From assembly GCA_934477125.1 (NCBI GenBank), contig CAKSOL010000004.1:62001-126000 (forward strand): 64,000 bases of DNA. Reading direction: 5' to 3'. Source of the stretch: an uncultured Eubacteriales bacterium. GTDB taxonomy: Bacteria > Bacillota > Clostridia > Oscillospirales > Acutalibacteraceae. The translations under genes and the position numbers were made by a program. Under the pieces are notes generated by a model. That model was not told the DNA's origin. It did not search any database and saw only the letters and a list, made by a program, of their open reading frames with translations. Each line of letters begins with the position of its first letter. The first letter of the stretch is position 1. Below are positions 23,596-31,309 of the stretch, in pieces.

Positions 23596-24363
23596 ATGAA
23601 AGAAATAATTTCGGAAATAATGCGCCGGAGCGGAATTGAAAATTTCGGGTTCTGCGAATTTGCCCTTATAAGCGGACATCTGCTCAGCTGCCGCGCGCTC
23701 GGACGCATACCGGAAAACGCAAAAACGGTTATCTGCTGCGCCTTTCCTTATAAAACCGAGGACGCGCCGCCGGAGCTTATAAGCCGCTATGCCGCCGTTC
23801 CGGATTACCACAGGATTTGTATTCCCATGCTGGAAAACGCCGCCCGTATGCTTGCGGAGCGCTTTCCCGAAAACCGCTTTGAGCCGTTCTGCGATAATTC
23901 GCCTGTCCCCGAGGTTGCCGCCGCCTGCTGCGCGGGGCTGGGAGTAAGGGGAGATAACGGGCTGCTGATAACCGAAAAATACGGCAGCTATGTTTTTTTG
24001 GGCGAAATCGTGACCGATATTGAGGTCGAATGTAAAAACGCCTTTGCCCGCTGCCCCGGCTGCGGAAAATGCGAAAGGGCCTGTCCGCGCGGAGATCTGC
24101 CCTGCCTTTCGGGCGTGACCCAAAAAAAGGGCGGGCTTTCCGACACGGAAGCGGAGGCGCTCAGAAAAAACCGGCTTTTATGGGGCTGCGATATCTGCGC
24201 GGAGGTCTGTCCGCTGAATAAAAACGCCGAAAAAACGCAGATTTCCGCCTTCCTTTCGGGCTACCGCCGCCGCTACACCGAGGGCGAGGACATAACCGGG
24301 CGCGCCTACGAATGGCGCGGAGAAAAGTGCATTTTAAGAAATTACCGGAATTTAAACCGTTAG
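23596..24363 (+). CDS. queG: Epoxyqueuosine reductase-like iron-sulfur protein (short QueG), 255 aa
   Basis: Last step of queuosine synthesis at tRNA position 34 in the QueG family. Two [4Fe-4S] motifs are present: CPGCGKCERACP and WGCDICAEVCP. N-terminal parts include TVICCAFPYKTED and GVRGDNGLLITEKYGSYVFLGEI, typical of the cobalamin-binding reductase domain. At 255 residues it lacks the C-terminal HEAT-like region of longer homologues, so it is a short form. ATG 23596 follows the tadA stop by one base; both genes act on the wobble base. Confidence 0.85.
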   Translation: MKEIISEIMRRSGIENFGFCEFALISGHLLSCRALGRIPENAKTVICCAFPYKTEDAPPELISRYAAVPDYHRICIPMLENAARMLAERFPENRFEPFCDNSPVPEVAAACCAGLGVRGDNGLLITEKYGSYVFLGEIVTDIEVECKNAFARCPGCGKCERACPRGDLPCLSGVTQKKGGLSDTEAEALRKNRLLWGCDICAEVCPLNKNAEKTQISAFLSGYRRRYTEGEDITGRAYEWRGEKCILRNYRNLNR

Positions 24364-24375
24364 GCAAAGCAAATC

Positions 24376-24406
24376 GAGCTGAGGAAAGAATGTTTCTCCT
24401 CAGCTC
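24376..24406. terminator. Bidirectional terminator between queG and the zinc-ribbon gene
   Basis: GAGCTGAGGA (24376-24385) and TCCTCAGCTC (24397-24406), perfect 10-bp stem. T-rich on the + side (AATTATTTTATT). Confidence 0.8.
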
Positions 24407-24413
24407 AATTATT

Positions 24414-24614
24414 TTATTCCTTAGGCGCGAACAGCAGGCAGCCCATATTTCTGAAATGCTCGATTTTCTGCTTCAGCAGCTCCTCGCTGCATTCAAACTT
24501 ATCGGCAAGGCAGGTCATACACAAATACTCGGTTGCGCCGCGGTTCACTATTTTTTTATAAAGACCTATTTCATCGGGCAGCAGGTCCCTGCCGCAGCTT
24601 TTGCAGCGGTTCAT
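24414..24614 (-). CDS. Small zinc-ribbon-like protein, 66 aa
   Basis: Two CxxC pairs, CKSCGRDLL at the N-terminus and YLCMTCLADKF in the middle, look like one treble-clef or ribbon zinc site, followed by a helix ELLKQKIEHFRNMGC. I recognise this type as a small conserved protein of clostridia but no function is known to me. Its ATG shares one base with the stop of the alpha-galactosidase gene (TAATG), so the two are translationally coupled and probably one transcript. Confidence 0.82.
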   Translation of the reverse strand: MNRCKSCGRDLLPDEIGLYKKIVNRGATEYLCMTCLADKFECSEELLKQKIEHFRNMGCLLFAPKE

Positions 24615-25810
24615 TATTTTGCGTCAACAACCTTTGCGCGCCAAAGCCGGCAGGAATGAGCCGGAACAGACAGCGAAAAATCTGGCATACCGTTTACCAG
24701 GCGGAACTTCCCGCCGGTCCAGCAATCGGTAAATTCAAGCGTTTTTCCGGTTGTCATAGGCAGTCCGAGGCGGTCAGCCATTATCTGAGTCTGATAAACT
24801 CCCGACGCGCCGTCGGTAAAGTTGAATGCTCCGACTGCGATATCGCCGTTTTCGAGGTATCTTGCGATAACCGGCATATCAACGGGGTATTCCTTAAAGA
24901 ACGGGTCATTCTCACCCCTTGCCGGGTTGGGGGTAAGGTGGCAGGGATTTATAAAATACGGCTGGCAGGCGGCAGCGTCCTGATTTATGGCGATAACCTC
25001 GCGGTTCATAAGTATTTCGCGCGCAGCGTCGTCCATATCGCGGATATCGCAGCCTATCATCAGCGGAGACGCAAGCAGCGCCCAGAGCGAGAAATGCAGG
25101 CGGTATTCCTCGGTTGTGCAGCCCTTGAGTCCGACATTTCCCCTGCCGTTCATTCCGACAATCAGCATATCCATATCGTTGAAGCAGCCTCTGCCGTTAT
25201 ATTCCTGAAATTTGAGCTGAGACTGAGATATATCCTTGAGCGACTCCCAGTTATCGAATATATCGCCGGTTGAGCGCCACATATGCGCTCCGGTCTCCTT
25301 TATCCAATAGCGGGTGTTTTCGCTGCCCCAGGAGCAGGCGCTGAAAAGGATGTCCCTGCCGCAGTTTGCAAGGGCAAGGCTCATTCTTTTATATAAAACA
25401 TCCGGCTTTTCGGCAAAGGAATGGAAGCAGAAATCGTATTTCAGGAAATCTACCTCCCATTCGGCAAAGGTTGCCGCGTCGATCCATTCATACTCATAGC
25501 TGCCGGGATAACCGGCACAGGTAAGATAACCGGCGCAGGAATACATTCCGAATTTCAGACCCTTTGAATGAATGTAATCTGCAACATACTTCATACCGTG
25601 CGGAAATTTTTCCGGGTCGGGAACAAGTCTGCCGTTTCCGTCGCGCTCCCTGAGCGCCCAGATATCGTCGATAACGACGTATTCATAGCCGGCGTCGCGA
25701 AGTCCGGAGCTTACCATAGCGTCGGCAGACTCCATAATAAGCTGCTCGTTTATGTCCTTGCCGAAGGTGTTCCAGGTGTTCCAGCCGAGGGGCGGTCTGT
25801 TAATAATCAT
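24614..25810 (-). CDS. Alpha-galactosidase, glycoside hydrolase family 27, 398 aa
   Basis: Retaining hydrolase that removes terminal alpha-galactose from oligosaccharides such as melibiose or raffinose. Starts with the family motif PPLGWNTWNTF; catalytic nucleophile D126 in DFLKYDFC, acid/base D183 in RSTGDIFDNW; CNDMDML-like GCFNDMDMLIVGM segment and ALLASPLMIGCDI follow. A C-terminal beta domain ends the protein. No signal peptide, so it is cytoplasmic and implies uptake of the substrate. ATG 25810 follows GGAGG by eight bases. Divergent from an AraC-type regulator. Confidence 0.95.
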   Translation of the reverse strand: MIINRPPLGWNTWNTFGKDINEQLIMESADAMVSSGLRDAGYEYVVIDDIWALRERDGNGRLVPDPEKFPHGMKYVADYIHSKGLKFGMYSCAGYLTCAGYPGSYEYEWIDAATFAEWEVDFLKYDFCFHSFAEKPDVLYKRMSLALANCGRDILFSACSWGSENTRYWIKETGAHMWRSTGDIFDNWESLKDISQSQLKFQEYNGRGCFNDMDMLIVGMNGRGNVGLKGCTTEEYRLHFSLWALLASPLMIGCDIRDMDDAAREILMNREVIAINQDAAACQPYFINPCHLTPNPARGENDPFFKEYPVDMPVIARYLENGDIAVGAFNFTDGASGVYQTQIMADRLGLPMTTGKTLEFTDCWTGGKFRLVNGMPDFSLSVPAHSCRLWRAKVVDAK

Positions 25811-25923
25811 ATTCAATTCCTCCATAATTTATTGCGGCTCTGCTAAAGTCGCCTTGCAGGTTTAATATATCGCAGCAATCCGCTTTTTTATATGCGAAAT
25901 GTTATAGAAAAGTTGTAAAAATG

Positions 25924-25952
25924 TTGCATAGATAAAAAATCCGGTATATAAT
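25924..25952 (+). promoter_or_regulatory. Promoter of the AraC-family gene
   Basis: TTGCAT (25924-25929), 17-bp spacer, TATAAT (25947-25952). Confidence 0.8.
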
Positions 25953-25972
25953 AGGTATAAGAGGTGGTTTAT

Positions 25973-26773
25973 ATGAGCGATATACGTTTTTCCGAATCGC
26001 TTGTTCTGCATTACAGCGGAAGCGAGCGCTGCTCTCCGGGACACAGCTGCGGAGGAATGAGACTGCATTATCTTCTGCATTTTATTGTTTCCGGGCGCGG
26101 AATTTTCCGTTCCGGCGAAAAAAGCTGCCGTTTGAGCGCAGGAAACGCCTTTCTTATCCGCCCTTACGAATATTCCTATTACCGGGCGGACGACAAGGAG
26201 CCATGGGAATACATATGGATAGCCTTCAACGGAGCCGAGGCGCCGAGGCTCCTAAGGGACATCGGGCTTGAAAGCGAACGCGTTCTGAAAACCGATAAAA
26301 TGGGCGAGATATCTGAAAAGCTGCGGATTTTACTGAAATCTGCGAACGAAAACAACCGTTACCGCTCTCTCGAACAGTTTTACGGGATTGCAGCTTTGTT
26401 GTATAAGCCGTATGAAACCGGGTCGGAAAGCTCGGCGGAGCAATATGTCCGCAAGGCGGCGGATTATATTGAAAACAACTATGCCTATCCTATCCGAATA
26501 GACTCGATTTCGGAAAAGCTCGGAATAGACCGCTCGTATTTATACCGGATTTTTACCGAGCGGATGTCGGTTTCTCCCAAAGAATACCTCAACAGCGTCA
26601 GGATAAGGGCGGCTAAGGAAATGCTCGCCGCCGGGAAATACAGCGTTACGCAGACGGCGTTTTCCTGCGGCTTTTCCGACGCCTCCGCCTTCTGCAACGG
26701 CTTTCGCCGTGCGGTCGGGATGACTGCCGGAGAATACAGGGCAAAATATGCGGAAACGATACTTCTGCAGTAA
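25973..26773 (+). CDS. AraC-family transcriptional regulator, 266 aa
   Basis: N-terminal sugar-sensing cupin (about residues 15-150: HYLLHFIVSGRGIFR, AGNAFLIRPYEYSYYRADDKEPWEYIWIAFNG) and C-terminal double helix-turn-helix (about 165-260: IDSISEKLGIDRSYLYRIFTERMSVSPKEYLNSVRI and VTQTAFSCGFSDASAFCNGFRRAVGMTAGEYR). Divergent from the GH27 gene with 162 bases between, so it most likely controls alpha-galactosidase in response to a galactoside; the ligand is inference. ATG 25973 uses GAGGTGG as ribosome site; GTG 25964 overlaps it. Confidence 0.92.
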   Translation: MSDIRFSESLVLHYSGSERCSPGHSCGGMRLHYLLHFIVSGRGIFRSGEKSCRLSAGNAFLIRPYEYSYYRADDKEPWEYIWIAFNGAEAPRLLRDIGLESERVLKTDKMGEISEKLRILLKSANENNRYRSLEQFYGIAALLYKPYETGSESSAEQYVRKAADYIENNYAYPIRIDSISEKLGIDRSYLYRIFTERMSVSPKEYLNSVRIRAAKEMLAAGKYSVTQTAFSCGFSDASAFCNGFRRAVGMTAGEYRAKYAETILLQ

Positions 26774-26780
26774 AACGGCA

Positions 26781-26827
26781 TAAGGTCTGTCTCACCTAAA
26801 AAGGGTGAAACAGACCTTACGTTTTTT
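26781..26827 (+). terminator. Terminator after the AraC-family gene
   Basis: TAAGGTCTGT...CTCACC pairs with GGGTGA...ACAGACCTTA around TAAAAA; then GTTTTTT. Confidence 0.88.
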
Positions 26828-26908
26828 CATTTAAATCTCAGACGCTGCGCCCGGCATATGCGCCGCGGATTGCGCAGCACAGCCCAAAGCCGACAAAGAC
26901 CCTGCCCC

Positions 26909-27154
26909 TCAGCCCGCGAGGTAATACCTTACCATTGATTGCAGCAGGGTATCGCGGTCTATCCGCCTTATCAGGTTACGGGCGTTATTGTGGGTCGTGA
27001 TATAAGTCGGGTCCTCCGAAAGAATATAGCCTACTATCTGATTTATCGGATTGTAGCCTTTTTCCTTTAGTGCGTCGTAAACCGCAGTAAGAATATTCCG
27101 GATTTCCTGCTCCGTTTGGTCGCCCAAAGAAAAGGTCATAGTTTTATCATTCAT
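26909..27154 (-). CDS. ireB: IreB family regulatory phosphoprotein, 81 aa
   Basis: Small protein of the UPF0297/IreB family. In enterococci it is phosphorylated by the PASTA kinase IreK and affects cephalosporin tolerance. The diagnostic stretch AVYDALKEKGYNPINQIVGY is followed by DPTYITTHNNARNLIRRIDRD. Threonines at residues 5 and 7 occupy the N-terminal region phosphorylated in the known homologue. ATG 27154 follows GAGGTG. In many Bacillota it lies beside ruvX and a DUF1292 gene; here it is alone between pheT and the AraC gene. Confidence 0.95.
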   Translation of the reverse strand: MNDKTMTFSLGDQTEQEIRNILTAVYDALKEKGYNPINQIVGYILSEDPTYITTHNNARNLIRRIDRDTLLQSMVRYYLAG

Positions 27155-27227
27155 CAATAACACCTCATTTGTCTTTATTTTATACCGCTTTTGCGAAAAG
27201 TTCAAGGGGTAAAATCTTAAATTTTTA

Positions 27228-29618
27228 TTATTTTCTCAGAACCGCTCCGGCAGCCTCAAGCTTTTTAACTATTCTGGCGCTTGCCTCCTCTATCTGAGCG
27301 TCGGAAAGAGTTCCGTCCGCAGAGCGCAGCCATATGCTGAAGGCAACGCTCTTTTTGCCGTTCGGAATCTGAGAGCCGGTATAAACGTCAAACAGCTTTA
27401 TCTTTTCGAGCAGTCTGCCCGCTCCGGAGGCAATCGCTCTTTCAAGCTCGCCGACCGGTATTTCCTCATCGCAGAGCATGGCGAAATCGCGCTCAACCGC
27501 CGGGAATTTCGGCAGCGGCTTATAAACGGTCTTTCGCTTTTCTATCGCAAAGAGAACGTCGAGCTGAACCTCGGCGACATAAACCCTCTGCTCAATGCCG
27601 TAGGCTGCGGCAGTATCCGGGTGAACCTCGCCGAAAACCGCCGCCGGGCGGTTGTTCGCCTTAATAAGCGCCTGTCTGCCGGGATGGAGATAAGGCTCGG
27701 CGCTGCGTTCATACTGTGTATGAGCGCCGCAGACCCTCATAAGCTCCTCTAAAATGCCCTTTAGGGTAAAGAAATCCTCGCCGTCGCCGTATACTCCTAT
27801 CGAAAGGGTCGGCAGCTCGTCCGGCTGCTCGGTTATCGGCAGCTGCTTCGGAATAAAGCGCTTCGATATCTCAAAGAAACGGCCGGCGGTGTTCTTGCGG
27901 CTGATGTTGGTTGAAAGCACGGTCAGCATACTTGTCGTAAGCTGGGTCCTCAGCATTGAATATTCGTCGCCTAAAGGATTGATAATCGGAATCTGGCGGC
28001 GGCGCGGGTCGTTTTCGTCAAGCAGCAGCGCGTCGATTGCCTTTGAGGCGATAAACGAATAGGTTTTAATCTCGTTTGCGCCGAGACCGCAGAGAAGCGA
28101 TTTTATTTTATCCTCCTTTTGGCGTTCGGGAAGAACCTTTCCGCGCATAACGTCGCCGCGCATCGGAGTTCCGACAATATGGTCGTAGCCGTAAATCCGC
28201 ATAACCTCCTCGGCAAGGTCGGCGCGGCCCTCAACGTCGCTCCTTATGGACGGAACGCGGACTGTCAGCCTTTTGCCGAGAGCGTGGGTTTCAAGACCTA
28301 AGCTGTTGAGTATCGAAATAACCGTTGCTTCCGGAATTTCAACTCCGAGCAGGGAGAGAATGTCGTCAACGTTAACGTGAATTACCCTCTCCTTAGGCAG
28401 TCCGTCGTTGCGGTCGAGAACGCCGTCGACGATATCGCCTGCGTCAAGCTCATAAATCAGCTGCAATGCGCGGTTCATCGCGTATTCAACATTCATTATA
28501 TCGGTTCCGCGCTCATATCTTCCGCTCGCCTCGGTGCGTATTCCGAGGGCGCGTCCGGTATGGCGGATATTATCACGCTTGAATTTGGCGGACTCTAAAA
28601 ACAGGTCGGTCGTGTCCTGCTCTATTTCGCTTTCCCTGCCGCCCATAATTCCGGCAAGGCAGGAGGGCTTTTCGCCGTCCGCTATAACGAGCATATCGGG
28701 AGTCAGGGCATAATCCTTGCCGTCGAGCGTTGTTATTTTCTCGCCCTCGGCGGCGTTGCGGACGATTATCTTCTTTCCGCTCAGGTCGTTATAATTGAAA
28801 GCGTGCATCGGCTGACCGGTTTCGAGCATAACGAAGTTGGTTATATCAACGATATTGTTGATAGGTCTCATTCCGGCGGCGGTTATCGCTTTCTGCATCC
28901 AGGCAGGCGACGGCTTTATGCGCAGATTTTTAACAAGCCTGCCCATATAGCGCGGACATAAGGTATAGTTTTTAACCTCAACGTCGATATAATCCCTTAT
29001 ATCTCCGCCCGACGTTTTATATTCGGGAACGGGGGGGTTGAATTTCGTTCCGAGAACAACCGAGATTTCCTTTGCAACTCCCAAGAAGCAGTTGCAGTCG
29101 GGGCGGTTGGCGGTTATCTTGAAGTCGATAACCGTATCGGTAAGCCCTAAAACTTCGCGCATATCGGTTCCGGCAGGAACGTCATCGTGAAGAATAAGGA
29201 TACCGTTTACTCCGGCTCCGGCGTACTCCTCCTCCGTAAGGCAAAGCTCGCCCCCTGAGCAGAGCATTCCGTTTGAATCGACTCCGCGCAGCTTTCCTGC
29301 GGCAATGTGCATTCCGTTGGGCAGGTCGCTGCCGTCAAGCGCGGCGGGAACAAGGTCGCCCTCGCTGATATTCTGAGCGCCGGTTACTATCTGAACGGGC
29401 GCGTCCGCTCCGACGTCCATCTGACAAATCTGCAGATGGTCGCTGTTTTCGTGCGGCTCGATTTTCAGTATGCGCGCCGCAACAACGCGGTTCATTTTAT
29501 CCCCTGCGGACTCAACGCTCTCAACCTCAAAGCCAGCCATTATCATCCGGTCGCAAAGCTCGCTTACCGGCACGTTTATATCAACATAATTCTTTATATG
29601 CTCAAGTGATATTTTCAT
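27228..29618 (-). CDS. pheT: Phenylalanyl-tRNA synthetase beta subunit, 796 aa
   Basis: Partner of PheS in the alpha2beta2 enzyme charging tRNA-Phe. Domains in order: tRNA-binding OB fold (about 40-150, VVAARILKIEPHENSDHLQICQMDVG), B3/B4 editing domain (about 210-390, MHAFNYNDLSG), B5 (about 400-475), catalytic-like core (about 480-690) and the C-terminal ferredoxin-like anticodon-binding domain (FPAVERDFAMLCDEEIPVGEL). Full length. It starts 15 bases after pheS and shares the Phe T-box leader. Confidence 0.97.
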   Translation of the reverse strand: MKISLEHIKNYVDINVPVSELCDRMIMAGFEVESVESAGDKMNRVVAARILKIEPHENSDHLQICQMDVGADAPVQIVTGAQNISEGDLVPAALDGSDLPNGMHIAAGKLRGVDSNGMLCSGGELCLTEEEYAGAGVNGILILHDDVPAGTDMREVLGLTDTVIDFKITANRPDCNCFLGVAKEISVVLGTKFNPPVPEYKTSGGDIRDYIDVEVKNYTLCPRYMGRLVKNLRIKPSPAWMQKAITAAGMRPINNIVDITNFVMLETGQPMHAFNYNDLSGKKIIVRNAAEGEKITTLDGKDYALTPDMLVIADGEKPSCLAGIMGGRESEIEQDTTDLFLESAKFKRDNIRHTGRALGIRTEASGRYERGTDIMNVEYAMNRALQLIYELDAGDIVDGVLDRNDGLPKERVIHVNVDDILSLLGVEIPEATVISILNSLGLETHALGKRLTVRVPSIRSDVEGRADLAEEVMRIYGYDHIVGTPMRGDVMRGKVLPERQKEDKIKSLLCGLGANEIKTYSFIASKAIDALLLDENDPRRRQIPIINPLGDEYSMLRTQLTTSMLTVLSTNISRKNTAGRFFEISKRFIPKQLPITEQPDELPTLSIGVYGDGEDFFTLKGILEELMRVCGAHTQYERSAEPYLHPGRQALIKANNRPAAVFGEVHPDTAAAYGIEQRVYVAEVQLDVLFAIEKRKTVYKPLPKFPAVERDFAMLCDEEIPVGELERAIASGAGRLLEKIKLFDVYTGSQIPNGKKSVAFSIWLRSADGTLSDAQIEEASARIVKKLEAAGAVLRK

Positions 29619-29633
29619 CTTCCGTTACCTCCG

Positions 29634-30653
29634 TTAAAACTGCTGCAGGAAACGCTCGTCGTTTTCAAACAGCAGGCGGATATCGCTTATTTTATGGCGG
29701 GTTGTCGCGGTTCTGTCAAGTCCTATTCCGAAAGCGAAGCCGGAATAAACCTCCGGGTCTATGCCGCAGCTGCGCAGAACGTTCGGATGAACCATTCCGG
29801 CGCCCAGTATCTCTATCCAGCCGCTGCCCTTGCAGACCCGGCAGCCCTTGCCGCCGCACTCGCTGCAGGTAACGTCAACCTCAACCGACGGCTCTGTGAA
29901 CGGGAAGAACGACGGGCGGAATTTAACCTTGGTCTCCGGACCGTAAATCTCGCGCGCAAACTGCTCCAAAACGCCTTTCAGGTCGCACATCGTTATGCCC
30001 TTATCAACAACAAGACCCTCCATCTGGTGGAAAACCGGGGAATGGGTAGCGTCAACCTCGTCGGCGCGGAAAACACGTCCCGGACAAACCACGCGTATCG
30101 GCGGCTTGCGGTTTTCCATCGTTCTTATCTGCGCGGCGGAGGTCTGGGTTCTCAGCAGCAGATCCTTGCCGAGATAAAAGGTATCCTGCATATCGCGCGC
30201 CGGATGGTCGGCAGGAACGTTAAGGCACTCAAAGCAGTAATGGTCGGTTTCAACCTCCGGACCGTCAACAACGTCAAACCCCATCGAGCGGAAAATATCA
30301 ATCATATCGTTTGTAACTATCGACAGCGGATGCAGGCTGCCCTTGCGCGTAACCTTTCCGGGCAGGGTTATATCGATTGTTTCGGCTTTGAGCTTAAGGC
30401 TCGCCGCCTTTGCTTTCATATCCTGCTTTTTCTCTGCGATACGGCTTTCAAGCTCCTGCTTCGCCTCGTTTACAAGCTGACCCATTTTCGGGCGCTCCTC
30501 CGGGGAAAGACCGCCCATCTGCTTTAAAATTGCGGTAAGCTCTCCTTTTTTACCGAGGTATTTAACCCGCAGGGACTCGATATCCTGCTCGGCGTCGGCG
30601 CTTTCCAATGCGGAAATTGCCGCGGCGCGCAGCGCCTCCAGCTTTTCTTTCAT
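29634..30653 (-). CDS. pheS: Phenylalanyl-tRNA synthetase alpha subunit, 339 aa
   Basis: Catalytic subunit of the class II synthetase. N-terminal coiled coil (residues 1-90), then the core with motif 1 near HPLSIVTNDMIDIFRSMGF, motif 2 RVVCPGRVFRADEVDATHSPVFHQMEGLVVD, FRPSFFPFTEPSVEVDV and motif 3 GFAFGIGLDRTA. ATG 30653 is chosen: GGAG is nine bases upstream, while TTG 30662 is too close to it. Preceded by a T-box leader with terminator. Confidence 0.97.
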   Translation of the reverse strand: MKEKLEALRAAAISALESADAEQDIESLRVKYLGKKGELTAILKQMGGLSPEERPKMGQLVNEAKQELESRIAEKKQDMKAKAASLKLKAETIDITLPGKVTRKGSLHPLSIVTNDMIDIFRSMGFDVVDGPEVETDHYCFECLNVPADHPARDMQDTFYLGKDLLLRTQTSAAQIRTMENRKPPIRVVCPGRVFRADEVDATHSPVFHQMEGLVVDKGITMCDLKGVLEQFAREIYGPETKVKFRPSFFPFTEPSVEVDVTCSECGGKGCRVCKGSGWIEILGAGMVHPNVLRSCGIDPEVYSGFAFGIGLDRTATTRHKISDIRLLFENDERFLQQF

Positions 30654-30670
30654 AATTTTCAACTCCGAAT

Positions 30671-30708
30671 AAAAAAATAAAGCTCCGCCCTGTTTAACAG
30701 GACGAAGC
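30671..30708 (-). terminator. T-box terminator before pheS
   Basis: Minus strand GCTTCGTCCTG pairs with CAGGGCGGAGC (two G.U), then a U-rich tract (complement of 30671-30681). Confidence 0.9.
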
Positions 30709-30940
30709 AGTTAAAACACATTAGCTCCGCGGTACCACCCGTTGCTTTTCGCTCAAAGAGCAAACACTCTCACCGCCCTGTAACGGGGACGGACCCGTCG
30801 CCTCCTAATAGGTTTAAAAAACCGTTCAGCGGCGCTGCTCAAAAGGGAACTTCATACCGTTTGGGAATAGCTCTGCTCACAGCCGCCGGCAAAGCCTCTC
30901 TGAAAACCTCTCCGATATTACTTTTCTTTATCGTCGCATT
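30671..30940 (-). promoter_or_regulatory. Phe T-box leader of pheST
   Basis: The T-box sequence GGGTGGTACCGCGG is complete (complement of 30727-30740). Upstream on the minus strand are stem I elements, with a candidate UUC specifier codon in GAAGTTCCC (complement of 30847-30849), matching phenylalanine, and the purine-rich AGGAGGCGACGGGTCC region. Uncharged tRNA-Phe should pair with the specifier and the T-box bulge, favour the antiterminator and switch pheST on. Confidence 0.92.
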
Positions 30941-30949
30941 TATAACATA

Positions 30950-30978
30950 ATAATAAACCCTTTGGTCGAAAAATGCAA
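30950..30978 (-). promoter_or_regulatory. Promoter of the pheST leader
   Basis: Minus strand TTGCAT (complement of 30973-30978), 17-bp spacer, TATTAT (complement of 30950-30955). Confidence 0.75.
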
Positions 30979-31058
30979 GCTTTTTTTATTTTCTTTAAAT
31001 CCTCCGCACAGCAGCTTTGTTATTGTGGGTAAAATACCCAAATTATTGTATGTTTCAC

Positions 31059-31087
31059 TTGACAGCTTACATATATAGTGTTAAAAT
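31059..31087 (+). promoter_or_regulatory. rny promoter
   Basis: TTGACA (31059-31064), 17-bp spacer, TAAAAT (31082-31087). It gives a leader of about 215 bases before the rny start; no known riboswitch was recognised in that leader. Confidence 0.8.
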
Positions 31088-31309
31088 ATAAAAGATAATT
31101 TATACCTTGAGGCAGAGCGGCTTTGGCGAACCGCGGCTGCCGGATAAGACTATACTTGTATCGCGGGATATTACTGCGGGTCCCGGCGGAAATCTTATAT
31201 ATGATATGTATGCCCCGCGCGTTTTCGGCGCTTTGAGAGAGCATACGGCAGCCGATTTCCGCAAAACCGGCGAGGTTGGCCGCATTCAAAATACAGGAGG
31301 TTACAAAAC

